From: an uncultured candidate division WPS-2 bacterium
GTDB taxonomy: Bacteria > Vulcanimicrobiota > Vulcanimicrobiia > Vulcanimicrobiales > Vulcanimicrobiaceae
Assembly (NCBI GenBank): GCA_937927945.1
Contig: CALEYW010000044.1
Span: 1 to 63,390, forward strand
DNA length: 63,390 nt
Direction: 5' to 3'
Below the pieces are notes generated by a model. It searched no databases, was not told the origin of the DNA, and worked only from the letters and a program-made list of their open reading frames with translations. Shown piece after piece: positions 32,939-41,196 of this stretch; position 1 is the first letter of the stretch, and every line of letters begins with the position of its first letter. The position numbers and the translations under genes were made by a program.

Positions 32939-34142
32939 CGAGGTTGCTGACGGTGCCGTCGGCGGCGATGCGCCAGCGCGCGATCGCGTTGACGTGATAG
33001 CGCAAAGAGGGACCGCGCGCCGCGACGAGCGCCGCGAGGGTCGGCTGCACCGCACCCGCCTCGTCGGTCGCGCGGCTCTGCAACTCGACGGGTGTGCCGT
33101 CCCAGCGCAGCGGGAACGTGAACCGGGTCAGGCATTTGGTGCCGCGCAGCTCGTCAAGCGTCGCGGCGGCCCAGGTTGCTCCACCGTTCGTCGACACCTC
33201 GACGCCCGTTATTCGGCCGCGACCGCTCCAAGCGAAGCCACGGATCTCATAGAATCCGGGCTCGCGAAGACCATCTCCGGGTGAGGGAAAGGTGATCACG
33301 GATTTCGCGTCCATCACGAAGTTGAAAAGCTCGACGCGGCCGTCGACGCCGGGTTGCGTGTACTGCGCGGTTTCCTCGCGCGAGTAGGCCGGCGCTCCGA
33401 CGACCTTGAGGCGACGCAGCCATTTCACGTTGGCGGATCCTTCGAATCCCGGCAACAGCAGACGCACCGGATAGCCCTGTTCGGGGCGCAGCATCTCACC
33501 GTTCTGCCCGTACACGAGCAGCGCATCGTCGAGCGCTTTCGCGAGCGGGATGCTCCGATCGTAGAGCGCGCCGTCCGCGCCTTCCGCGATAACCCACCCG
33601 GCGCCGGGCCGCACGCCGGCCTCGTCGAGAACGGTGCGCAACGGCACACCAGTCCAAAGCGCGCACGAGAGCAGTCCGTGAGAATATTGCACGCCCTCCC
33701 CGAGCGAGCGCCAGCCGCGCCCGCTGTTGCCGCTGCATTCGAGAAAATGCATCCGCTCGACCGACGGAAACCGCATCAGGTCGGCGATCGAAAACGAAAG
33801 CGCGCTGCTCACCATACCGTGCACGATCACTCGATGCGTGCGGGGATCGAGCGTGGGCGTACCCGCGTGATTGCGCACGAACGCAAGTCCGCTCGGCGTA
33901 ATGATACCGAGTTGCTGAGCGAGAGGAGTAAGCGCCGGTGACGAGGCACCGCGCGGTCGCCGAATCACGCCGGCTTCAAACCGCGACGGCGCACCGTACG
34001 GCGAAAGCGGCCGCTCAACCGGTGCCGGCGGCGCGATGCTGCGGGCAGGGGCGACCGCGACTTCGGTCGCACCGGACACCGCAGTCATGAGGAACCCGCT
34101 TCGCTTCATAAAACTCCCGAACATCATCCGCCTCGTGACCAT
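32931..34142 (-). CDS. Molybdopterin sulfite dehydrogenase-like catalytic subunit (SorA/SoxC type)
   Basis: About 403 residues. The molybdenum-ligand Cys is C136 in FLECSGNSGRGW. SoxC/SorA text follows: GVQYSHGLLSCALWTGVPLRTVL (in part), QGYPVRLLLPGFEGSANVKWLRRLKV and a C-terminal Ig-like dimer domain (FAWSGRGRITGVEVSTNGG). The N-terminus has Arg pairs and a hydrophobic stretch (TRRMMFGSFMKRSGFL), possibly a Tat signal. Its 5' end overlaps the divergent TPR gene; a short start at 34088 would remove the overlap but also the signal. With the cytochrome it should oxidise sulfite in the periplasm. Confidence 0.85.
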   Translation of the reverse strand: MVTRRMMFGSFMKRSGFLMTAVSGATEVAVAPARSIAPPAPVERPLSPYGAPSRFEAGVIRRPRGASSPALTPLAQQLGIITPSGLAFVRNHAGTPTLDPRTHRVIVHGMVSSALSFSIADLMRFPSVERMHFLECSGNSGRGWRSLGEGVQYSHGLLSCALWTGVPLRTVLDEAGVRPGAGWVIAEGADGALYDRSIPLAKALDDALLVYGQNGEMLRPEQGYPVRLLLPGFEGSANVKWLRRLKVVGAPAYSREETAQYTQPGVDGRVELFNFVMDAKSVITFPSPGDGLREPGFYEIRGFAWSGRGRITGVEVSTNGGATWAAATLDELRGTKCLTRFTFPLRWDGTPVELQSRATDEAGAVQPTLAALVAARGPSLRYHVNAIARWRIAADGTVSNLDA

Positions 34143-35652
34143 CGGCTCGTCACTTGCCCTTGCCGCCGCGTCGACGCTCGCGGCCGGTGCATTCGCGTCG
34201 GAGCCGCGCTACGCCCTCGCGCATCATCCGGTCTCCACCGGGCAACCCGCCGCACAGCTCGAGTTCGATCAAGGGTTGACGTTACTCTATGCGTTCAACC
34301 CCGAAGAAGCGACGTTCCACTTCCAACAAGCCGTGCGTGCCGACCCGAAGCTCGCGATGGCCTACTGGGGAATCGCGCTGGCCGCCGGACCGAACGTGAA
34401 CACGGCGTACGATCTGCAGCGGGTGAACATCGGCCGCGAAGCGATCGCCGCGTATCGCGCGCCGAGCGCTCACGCGAACGATGAGGAGCGGGGTTACGTC
34501 GACGCGCTCGCCGCGCGATACGCGGTCGCGAACGCCGCCCAAATTCCCGGTGCGCAGATCGCGTACGCGAACGCGATGGGGGACCTCTCGCGGCGCTTTT
34601 CCGGCGATCTGGACGCCAAGACGCTGTACGCCGAAAGCTTGATGGACCTCACGCCGCTCCACATGTGGCATCGTGACGGTTCTCCGAACCGCTACACGCG
34701 GCAAGTCCTCGCCCTGCTGGAAGACGTGCTGCACCGAGACCCGAATCAGCTCGGCGCAAACCACTACCTGATCCACGCGTACGAAGACTCGCCGACCCCG
34801 CAGGCCGCCCTCCGTGCGGCGCAGCACCTGACGAACCTGCCGCTGCCGCCGGGAGCCGAACACCTCGCGCACATGCCGGCGCACATCTTCATGCGGACCG
34901 GCGACTACGACGCCGCGATCCGTTCCAGTCTGCGCTCCGTCGCGATGTTCAAGAGTTATCTCGGTCAGCAGCACAGCGACGTCCACAACGGATACTACCA
35001 TCACGATCTGCAGGTGCTCGACTACGCCTACATGATGTCCGGGCAATGGTCGAAGGCGCGTGAGGTCGCGGGAGCGGTCGCAAGCCAAGTCAACGACAAC
35101 GGCGCAGCCGTCGAGACGTATCTGCGCTTTCGCCGCTGGCGCGAGGTCCTGGCGCTTCCGGCGCCCGCGCAACCCGGCTTGCGCTGGCGCTGGGCGCAAG
35201 GCATGGCACAGGCGGGGACCCACGACCTCGGCGGCGCGAGCGCGACCCTGGCGTGGCTCTCTTCGCTCCATGACAACGATCCGCGAACCGGCATCGCGCG
35301 CAGCCTCTTGACCGCCTCGCTCGACGAGGCGGCGCATCGCGACGATCACGCCATCGTCGAGCTGCGGAACGCCGTCGCGCTCGAAGATGGGCTTGCGTCG
35401 AAAGAGCCGCCGCCGTGGTACTATCCGATCCGCGAGTCGCTCGGAGCCCGACTCGCGCTCGCCGGCCGGTATGGCGACGCGCAGCGGGTCTTTGAGGAAG
35501 ATTTGCGACGCAATCCCGGGAATCCGCGCTCGCTCTTCGGTCTCGCTCGCGTGCTCGCGAAGACCGACCCCGCAAAGGCTCCCGGCGTCGAGGCGTCGTT
35601 TCGGCGTGCTTGGCGCCACGCCGACGAACCGCTGTCGCTCGAGAGCCTTTGA
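34087..35652 (+). CDS. Secreted TPR-repeat protein
   Basis: A 521-residue exported protein. The signal peptide runs MRNPLRFIKLPNIIRLVTIG to ...AAGAFA. Then come tetratricopeptide-like repeats (EFDQGLTLLYAFNPEEATFHF, FQQAVRADPKLAMAYWGIALA, NHYLIHAYED, HLAHMPAHIFMRTGDYDAAI). The HAYEDS and HMPAHI motifs mark a widespread periplasmic TPR family of unknown function. ATG 34087 is chosen for the signal peptide; GTG 34135 would shorten it. The ATG sits in a CATG that also holds a possible start of the opposite gene. Confidence 0.85.
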   Translation: MRNPLRFIKLPNIIRLVTIGSSLALAAASTLAAGAFASEPRYALAHHPVSTGQPAAQLEFDQGLTLLYAFNPEEATFHFQQAVRADPKLAMAYWGIALAAGPNVNTAYDLQRVNIGREAIAAYRAPSAHANDEERGYVDALAARYAVANAAQIPGAQIAYANAMGDLSRRFSGDLDAKTLYAESLMDLTPLHMWHRDGSPNRYTRQVLALLEDVLHRDPNQLGANHYLIHAYEDSPTPQAALRAAQHLTNLPLPPGAEHLAHMPAHIFMRTGDYDAAIRSSLRSVAMFKSYLGQQHSDVHNGYYHHDLQVLDYAYMMSGQWSKAREVAGAVASQVNDNGAAVETYLRFRRWREVLALPAPAQPGLRWRWAQGMAQAGTHDLGGASATLAWLSSLHDNDPRTGIARSLLTASLDEAAHRDDHAIVELRNAVALEDGLASKEPPPWYYPIRESLGARLALAGRYGDAQRVFEEDLRRNPGNPRSLFGLARVLAKTDPAKAPGVEASFRRAWRHADEPLSLESL

Positions 35653-35656
35653 GGCC

Positions 35657-36574
35657 TTACGGCAGGAGCTTCTGCTCGAAGTCGCCCTTGCCGTCGCGGT
35701 CGCCCCACACGATGAACACGGCGTGCGTCTTCGGATCGATGGCGTTCGTGTGCACGCCCGCGTTGACCGGCGTGACGTCGATCAGTTTCGGCGCCGCGCC
35801 TTTGGCGAGCTGGAACCGGGAGACCGAGGCGCCGCCCGCGCACGCGACGATGTGCTGCGTCGGGTCGATGTCGCACTGGTCGAAGCGGAGCGACGAGAGT
35901 TGACCGAGCTTCGTGCCGTTCGGCGAGTAGGTGGTCAGGAGGCCCTTCGTCGTATCGGCCGCATCGGTTCCGCCGGTCACGATCTGATCGAGCGCCGCAT
36001 CGTACTGCAGCGGATGGTTGTGGGTGAGTTCGTTCGTGGGGAACGTGCGCGAGACGCTCAGAGTCGCCGGATCGATCACGGCGACCTCGTGGAGGTTGTC
36101 GATGGTCTGATAGACTTCGTGCGTCTTGGGATTGACGGCGAGATACTCCGGCTTGTGGCCCGGGATCGTGATCGTCTTGACGATCTTGAACGTCTTCGCG
36201 TCGACGACCCACATCTTGGTTCCGTCATCCTCGTCGGCATAGATCCGGCCGTTCGAGGGGTCGTAGGCGATCGCGTCGACCGCGCCGCCGACGTCGACGT
36301 GGTTGACGACCTTGAGCGCGACCGGATCGACTTCGGCGACCTCGTCGTCGCCCGTCCCGACGTAGACGTGTCCGTTCGCCGGGTCGACCGCGACGCCGTG
36401 GACTTGGCCCACGGCGACCTGGCCGACGATCGCGCCGGTGTCCGCGTCGACGATGAGGAGCCGGCGCGAGCCGCCGTGCGCGGCATAGACGCGGCGACGT
36501 TGGGCGTCGACGGTCACGTAATCGAAGCCGCCGTAGACGGGAACGGCTTGGGGCTGGGCAGCAGAAGTCAGCAC
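35657..36574 (-). CDS. YncE-like beta-propeller protein
   Basis: A 305-residue protein built from about seven repeats of the YVTN/YncE type (FDYVTVDAQRRRVYAAHGGS, GVAVDPANGHVYVGTGDDE, AIAYDPSNGRIYADED, YLAVNPKTHEVYQTID). Such propellers are usually periplasmic or surface-bound. The only start codon in frame is GTG 36574, right at LTSAAQPQAVP, so no full signal peptide is encoded in this frame; a 5' frame error or a start further out is possible. It converges on the TPR gene with four bases between stops. The upstream repeat array is in its orientation. Confidence 0.8.
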   Translation of the reverse strand: MLTSAAQPQAVPVYGGFDYVTVDAQRRRVYAAHGGSRRLLIVDADTGAIVGQVAVGQVHGVAVDPANGHVYVGTGDDEVAEVDPVALKVVNHVDVGGAVDAIAYDPSNGRIYADEDDGTKMWVVDAKTFKIVKTITIPGHKPEYLAVNPKTHEVYQTIDNLHEVAVIDPATLSVSRTFPTNELTHNHPLQYDAALDQIVTGGTDAADTTKGLLTTYSPNGTKLGQLSSLRFDQCDIDPTQHIVACAGGASVSRFQLAKGAAPKLIDVTPVNAGVHTNAIDPKTHAVFIVWGDRDGKGDFEQKLLP

Positions 36575-36642
36575 GAGGCGTTGCGTTCGAAGCGCGTCAG
36601 CCGAGCCCCTGGCGTCTTTTCGTGCCGCTGCACGCGCGAAAC

Positions 36643-36680
36643 TTCACCCGCTCTTAATAGTGAATTAAACCGCACTTAAG
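36643..36680. promoter_or_regulatory. Four-unit 11-bp direct-repeat array between divergent genes
   Basis: Plus-strand units TTCAC (36643), TTAAT (36654), TTAAA (36665) and TTAAG (36676) lie exactly 11 bases apart. On the minus strand the last unit reads CTTAA, the orientation seen upstream of the protease and TonB genes, so the beta-propeller gene is the likelier target. The phosphoesterase gene starts 79 bases away on the other side. Confidence 0.6.
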
Positions 36681-36758
36681 ATCGGCATTTCGAAGATGCC
36701 CTGATGATACGCCGCACCTCCAATTACAATCATGGAAGCTCTCTTTTGACGTCGCCGC

Positions 36759-37289
36759 TTGCGCGTACCAAAACCGCTGCTAGCGCTGTGCGCCCTCCTC
36801 CTTTTCAGCGCCGCGACTACGGTATCGCCCGCGTTCGCGCTCGTCGTGCCGAACCAGTGCAACGAGATGCACGGCATCGGCGCGAGCGCGGGTCCCGGCG
36901 TTCCGGCCGACTGTTCGAACACGGACGGGGTGATTCGGCGCGGTGACGCCTACGTGCGCGATCTCGTCACGGCGATCCAGAGGTCAGCGCTCTGGAAGAC
37001 CGGCAATACCGCGATCGTCATCACGTGGGACGAAGACGGCGGTGGCGACCGCGTCGCCGGAACGAAGCAGTCGTGCTGCTTCGCCGACGCGCACAACCCC
37101 GGCGGCGGCCACATTCCGACCATCGTCATCACCAACCACGGGCCGCGTGGCGTCAGCGACCCAACCGAATACAATCACTTCAGCCTGCTGGGGACGTTCG
37201 AGGACGCGCTCGGCCTCGATGGTCACGTCGGGCACGCCGACGACCAAGCCGTCCTCCCGATGACCCCACTCTTCGCCCTACGCCGCTAG
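36759..37289 (+). CDS. Phosphoesterase-family protein lacking its N-terminal half
   Basis: A 176-residue exported protein from TTG 36759. A full signal peptide (LLALCALLLFSAATTVSPAFA) is joined directly to LVVPNQCNEMHG, a motif normally in the middle of AcpA/phospholipase-C-like phosphoesterases. The C-terminal part is intact: TAIVITWDEDGGGD, IPTIVITNHGPRG, YNHFSLLGTFEDALGL. About 120-150 residues with the first metal ligands and nucleophile are absent. It looks like an in-frame internal deletion, perhaps at a PAFA microhomology, and is probably inactive. Its stop overlaps the hmgA stop within CTAG. Confidence 0.7.
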   Translation: MRVPKPLLALCALLLFSAATTVSPAFALVVPNQCNEMHGIGASAGPGVPADCSNTDGVIRRGDAYVRDLVTAIQRSALWKTGNTAIVITWDEDGGGDRVAGTKQSCCFADAHNPGGGHIPTIVITNHGPRGVSDPTEYNHFSLLGTFEDALGLDGHVGHADDQAVLPMTPLFALRR

Positions 37290-38590
37290 CGGCGGAAGTT
37301 CTTGCGCAGACTGTCCCACACGGTGTCGTAGCCGGCCTGGAGGGCGGGGCTCTCCATCGCGTACGCCGTCGGGACGAAGATCAGCCTCGATTCGAACATG
37401 AAGGCGAGGGTGTCGTCGAGCTTCTGTGGTGCGAGCTCGGCGGCGCTCCCGCGCTCGTACGTCGCGGCATCGGGTCCGTGCGCCGACATGCAGTTGTGCA
37501 GGCTCGCGCCGCCGGGGACGAAGCCTTCTTCCTTCGCGTCGTACGCGCCGCGCACGAGGCCCATGAACTCGCTCATCACGTTGCGGTGGAACCACGGCGG
37601 GCGGAACGTGTGCTCGGCGACCAGCCAGCGCGGTGGAAAGATGACGAAGTCGACGTTCGCCGTCCCGTGCGTCGCCGACGGTGAGGTGAGCACGGTGAAG
37701 ATCGAGGGATCGGGATGGTCGAAGCTGACGGTGTTGATCGCGTTGAACGCCGCCAGGTCGTAGGTGGAGGGGACGTAGTTGCCGTGCCACGCGACGACGT
37801 CGAACGGCGAGTGGTCGAGCTCCGTCGACCAGAGCCCGCCGCCGAACTTGAGCACGACCTCGGTCGGCTCGTCGATCTCCTCGAACGCGGCGACCGGCGC
37901 GAGGAAATCGCGCGCGTTCGCCAGACCGTTCGCACCGATCGGCCCGAGCTCCGGGAGACGAAACGGCGCGCCGTAATTCTCGCAGACGTAGCCGCGAGCG
38001 TGCGCCTCGGCGAGTTCGACGCGGAAGCGCATCCCGCGCGGGATGATTGCGATCGCGCCCGGTGCCACCGCCAACCGGCCGAGCTCGGTGACGAGCACGA
38101 TCGCGCCGAGCTGGGGCACGATCAACAACTCGCCGTCCGCATCGCAGAAGACGCGCGCGCGCATCGACCGGCTCGCGGCATAGACGTGGATCCCCGAGCC
38201 GTCGCGGTCGAGCGGCGCGCCGTTCCCGGCGAGCGTCGCGAGCCCGTCGACGAAATCGACCGGCTCCGTCGGCAGCGGCTGCGCGTCCCAACGCAACCGG
38301 TTCGGATTCGGTGCGACCTCGGTGAACGGACCGCTGCGGATACGGCCCGGGTCGATCGGCTGGTACGCCGGGTGCGCCGCCGAAGGGCGCATCCGATACA
38401 TCCAGGTGCGCCGATTCTCGGCGCGCGGCACGGTGAAGGCGGTGCCTGAGAGCTGCTCCGCATAGAGTCCGAGCGGCGCGCGCTGCGGCGAGTTCTGACC
38501 GCGCGGGAGGGCGCCGGCGACTGCCTCGCTCGCGAACTCGTTGCCGAAACCAGACTGATAGGCCAGGGAGAGAGCGGCCTCGCTGCGCAT
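37286..38590 (-). CDS. hmgA: Homogentisate 1,2-dioxygenase
   Basis: A 434-residue iron enzyme of tyrosine/phenylalanine breakdown. It opens with YQSGFGNEFASEAVAGALP, typical of HmgA. The iron ligands are in WFHRNVMSEFMG (His and Glu) and LHNCMSAHGPD (His). Length matches bacterial HmgA (about 430). It cleaves homogentisate to maleylacetoacetate. No maleylacetoacetate isomerase is adjacent, and the only FAH-type gene in the window sits in the hpa operon at 17.8 kb. It is divergent from a MarR regulator. Confidence 0.96.
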   Translation of the reverse strand: MRSEAALSLAYQSGFGNEFASEAVAGALPRGQNSPQRAPLGLYAEQLSGTAFTVPRAENRRTWMYRMRPSAAHPAYQPIDPGRIRSGPFTEVAPNPNRLRWDAQPLPTEPVDFVDGLATLAGNGAPLDRDGSGIHVYAASRSMRARVFCDADGELLIVPQLGAIVLVTELGRLAVAPGAIAIIPRGMRFRVELAEAHARGYVCENYGAPFRLPELGPIGANGLANARDFLAPVAAFEEIDEPTEVVLKFGGGLWSTELDHSPFDVVAWHGNYVPSTYDLAAFNAINTVSFDHPDPSIFTVLTSPSATHGTANVDFVIFPPRWLVAEHTFRPPWFHRNVMSEFMGLVRGAYDAKEEGFVPGGASLHNCMSAHGPDAATYERGSAAELAPQKLDDTLAFMFESRLIFVPTAYAMESPALQAGYDTVWDSLRKNFRR

Positions 38591-38599
38591 GGGGCCATT

Positions 38600-38619
38600 A
38601 TCGTTACAGTTGCAACGAT
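38600..38619. promoter_or_regulatory. Probable MarR operator between hmgA and its regulator
   Basis: ATCGTT-ACAGTTGC-AACGAT is a perfect six-base inverted repeat, with a nested palindrome GTTGCAAC. It starts 10 bases upstream of the hmgA ATG and would block its promoter when bound. Confidence 0.6.
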
Positions 38620-38649
38620 TGTCAAACGGGTGGCCGGGCGCGGCGATTC

Positions 38650-39171
38650 GTGCTACGCTCGCCCGTGTCGCACGCGCAGCCGCACGCCGACGACCCGGCG
38701 CCCGAAGATTTTCAGCTCGACGACTTCATGCCGTACCAGCTCTCGGTCGCTGCCTCCGGCGTGAGCGAGCTGTTCGCGGTGACGTACTCGGCCGAGTTCG
38801 ACATGACGATCGCCGAGTGGCGGGTAATGGCGCACGTCGGCCGCCACGGCGATCTCTCGGTGAACGTCGTCGCGGCGTTCACCGCGCTCGACAAGGTGAC
38901 CGTAAGCCGTGCAGTCACGCGGCTCGTCGCGAAGCGGCTCGTGCGGCGCCGGGTCAACCCCGCCGACGCCCGCCTGGTCATGTTGACGCTGACCGCCGCC
39001 GGCCGCCGCGTCCATCGCGCAATCGTCGCGCGCGGCCTGATGATCGAAAAGCTCGTCGCCGACGAGCTCGGTTCGCGCGACCACGCCGAACTCCATCGCC
39101 TCCTCACGCGCCTGCGCGAGACGGTCGAGTCGGGCGCGATTCACGCGCGCCTGCGCCCGCGGCCGTCGTGA
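38650..39171 (+). CDS. MarR-family regulator, probable hmg repressor
   Basis: About 173 residues. The winged helix reads MTIAEWRVMAHVGRHGDLSV, FTALDKVTVSRAVTRLVAKRL and VRRRVNPADARLVMLTLTAAG, with long dimer helices at both ends. The GTG at 38650 or at 38665 can start it. Being divergent from hmgA with a palindrome between them, it probably represses homogentisate catabolism until homogentisate binds. Its stop overlaps the next start as GTGA. Confidence 0.9.
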   Translation: MLRSPVSHAQPHADDPAPEDFQLDDFMPYQLSVAASGVSELFAVTYSAEFDMTIAEWRVMAHVGRHGDLSVNVVAAFTALDKVTVSRAVTRLVAKRLVRRRVNPADARLVMLTLTAAGRRVHRAIVARGLMIEKLVADELGSRDHAELHRLLTRLRETVESGAIHARLRPRPS

Positions 39172-39749
39172 ACGCGCTGGCCAGAAAAACCGTCCTCGGC
39201 TTCGCGGAGCTTCTCGGCGGCTTAGGGCTCTTGCTCTTTGCTCCAGCATGGACGTTCGACTTCTGGGAGGCGTGGGTCTACCTGCTGGTGTTTGCAGCGT
39301 CGACTGCGCTCATCACGCTGTATCTCTGGCGGCAAGATCCGAAACTCTTGGAGCGCCGAGTCAACGCGGGCCCGGGAGCCGAGAAAGAACCCACGCAAAA
39401 GCGAATACAGCGCTTAGCATCCCTTGCGTTCATCGGTCTCTTTCTTTTGTCTTCGCTCGACCATCGCTTTTCATGGTCGGAGGTTCTGCTCTGGGGAGTG
39501 ATCGTCGGGGACCTCTTCGTCGCCCTCGGGTTCCTCATCGTCTTCCTCGTGTTCACGGAGAATGCGTTCACTGCCGCGACGATCGAGGTGGCTCCTGGCC
39601 AAGAAGTCGTTTCAACCGGACCGTACGCGATCGTGCGTCATCCGATGTATTCCGGTGCACTCGTCATGCTCTTCGGCACGCCTCTCGCCCTCGGATCGTG
39701 GTGGGGGCTCCTAATCTCCTACCGTTTGTCTGGCAGAACGGCTTCCTAG
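39168..39749 (+). CDS. Isoprenylcysteine methyltransferase-family membrane protein, C-terminally truncated
   Basis: 193 residues from GTG 39168 (overlapping the marR stop). Four to five membrane helices (LLGGLGLLLFAPAWTFDFW, WVYLLVFAASTALITLYLW, LASLAFIGLFLLSSL, VALGFLIVFLVF) and the ICMT/PEMT signature STGPYAIVRHPMYSGALV are present. The family normally continues with another helix and a DEE...L..GY.EY..RV motif that completes the SAM site; here WWGLL is followed by ISYRLSGRTAS and a stop. It is probably truncated by a frameshift and may be inactive. Confidence 0.75.
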   Translation: MNALARKTVLGFAELLGGLGLLLFAPAWTFDFWEAWVYLLVFAASTALITLYLWRQDPKLLERRVNAGPGAEKEPTQKRIQRLASLAFIGLFLLSSLDHRFSWSEVLLWGVIVGDLFVALGFLIVFLVFTENAFTAATIEVAPGQEVVSTGPYAIVRHPMYSGALVMLFGTPLALGSWWGLLISYRLSGRTAS

Positions 39750-39752
39750 AGC

Positions 39753-41090
39753 CTAGACATTCGTCAGCGAACGCGCCGCGGCGAGAAGTTCCTCACGGTC
39801 GACGATCTTCACGCGCTTGCGGCCTTCGGCCACGCCCAGCTCGTGCTCCCGTGCTTCGACCCGCAGCCAGCCCTCCCAGTCGACGAACGGCACGCCGCGC
39901 TCCGTCAGCGTCGTCGCGATGTCCGGGCGCTCGCCGAGGACGCCGTCCTCCGGAATGTCCTCGAGCAGCGCGGTGACCGTTTCGGTCGCGCACTTCTTGT
40001 TGGTCCCGATCACGCCTTGCGGACCGCGCTTCACCCAGCCCGTGACGTACTGGCGCTCGTGCCGCGTTCCCGAGCCGTCGTGGACGCGGCCGCCCTCGTT
40101 CGGCACGACGAAGGCGCGCTCGTCGAAGGGAAGCCCGGCAAAGGGGATCGACTTGTAGCCGACCGCACGGAAGACCAGGTCGACCGGCAACTCTTCGAAC
40201 GTGCCGGTGCCGTGGAGTTTCTTGTCGGCGTCGTACGCCATCCGCTCGATCCGCAGCGACTCGACCGCCCCGTCCCCGCCGATGGCGTCGGGACGCGCGT
40301 AGAAGCGCAGGTTGAGCCGGCGCGGCGCGCCGGTCGGCGTGCGCTCGGAGAACTCGCGCAGCACGTCGAGGTTGCGCTTCGTCTGTCCGTCGAGCTCGAA
40401 CGCGTCGACGCCGGCGAGATCGCGCGGGTCGACGACGACGTCGACGCCGGGCAGCTCGCCGAGCTCGCGCAGCTCGACCGTGGTGAACTTCGCGTCATGC
40501 GGGCCGCGGCGTCCGAGCATCGACACTTCGCGGATCCCGCTCGCGGCCAGCGCGTCGATGATCTCGCGCGGCATGTCGGTCTCGTGCAGCAGCGTCGGAT
40601 CTTTGAGCAGCAGACGGACCGTGTCGATCGCGACGTTGCCGACGCCGATCACCGCCGCGCTGCGCGCGCGGGTGAGGTCGACCGGCGACGTGCGCGTCTC
40701 GGGATGACCGCCGTACCAGCGCACGAACTCGGTCGACGCGAGGCTCCCCGGCAAATCTTCGCCCGCGATTCCGAGGCGGCGGTCGCTCGGCGCGCCGACG
40801 GCGTAGACGATCGCGTCGTACGATGCGAGCAGGTCGTCGACGTGCACGTCGGCCCCGAGCTCGACGTTGCCGAAGAAGCGCACGCGCGGATCGGAGAGCG
40901 TCTTGCGGAAGCCCGCCTCGAGCGATTTGATCTTGAGATGATCCGGCGCGACGCCGTAGCGGAGCAGGCCGTAGGGGGCGGGCAGGCGTTCGAACACGTC
41001 GACCTGCGCCTCGGCGCGCCCCTTGAGGAGCGCTTCCACGGCGAACAAGCCGGCCGGTCCTGAGCCGACGACGGCAACACGGGGTACCAT
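39753..41090 (-). CDS. Ferredoxin/adrenodoxin-type NADP+ reductase (FprA-like)
   Basis: A 445-residue flavoprotein. The FAD site VPRVAVVGSGPAGLFAVEALL is at the start, followed by PAPYGLLRYGVAPDH, and the NADP site AAVIGVGNVAIDTVRLLL; GRRGPHDAKFT and the C-terminal VTGWVKRGPQGVIGTNKKCA are hallmarks of the adrenodoxin-reductase/FprA family. It passes electrons from NADPH to ferredoxins. ATG 41090 starts exactly at the domain; the longer open frame upstream is not protein-like. It converges on the truncated methyltransferase gene. Confidence 0.93.
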   Translation of the reverse strand: MVPRVAVVGSGPAGLFAVEALLKGRAEAQVDVFERLPAPYGLLRYGVAPDHLKIKSLEAGFRKTLSDPRVRFFGNVELGADVHVDDLLASYDAIVYAVGAPSDRRLGIAGEDLPGSLASTEFVRWYGGHPETRTSPVDLTRARSAAVIGVGNVAIDTVRLLLKDPTLLHETDMPREIIDALAASGIREVSMLGRRGPHDAKFTTVELRELGELPGVDVVVDPRDLAGVDAFELDGQTKRNLDVLREFSERTPTGAPRRLNLRFYARPDAIGGDGAVESLRIERMAYDADKKLHGTGTFEELPVDLVFRAVGYKSIPFAGLPFDERAFVVPNEGGRVHDGSGTRHERQYVTGWVKRGPQGVIGTNKKCATETVTALLEDIPEDGVLGERPDIATTLTERGVPFVDWEGWLRVEAREHELGVAEGRKRVKIVDREELLAAARSLTNV

Positions 41091-41196
41091 GAAGAGAAGA
41101 ATTGCACCCCGGACCCCGCGGACCATCCGACTTCCGTCGGGCGGGACTCGAGAAGGTCGTTCAGCGGCACGGCGAGCGGGTACGACTGCGTCCGTC

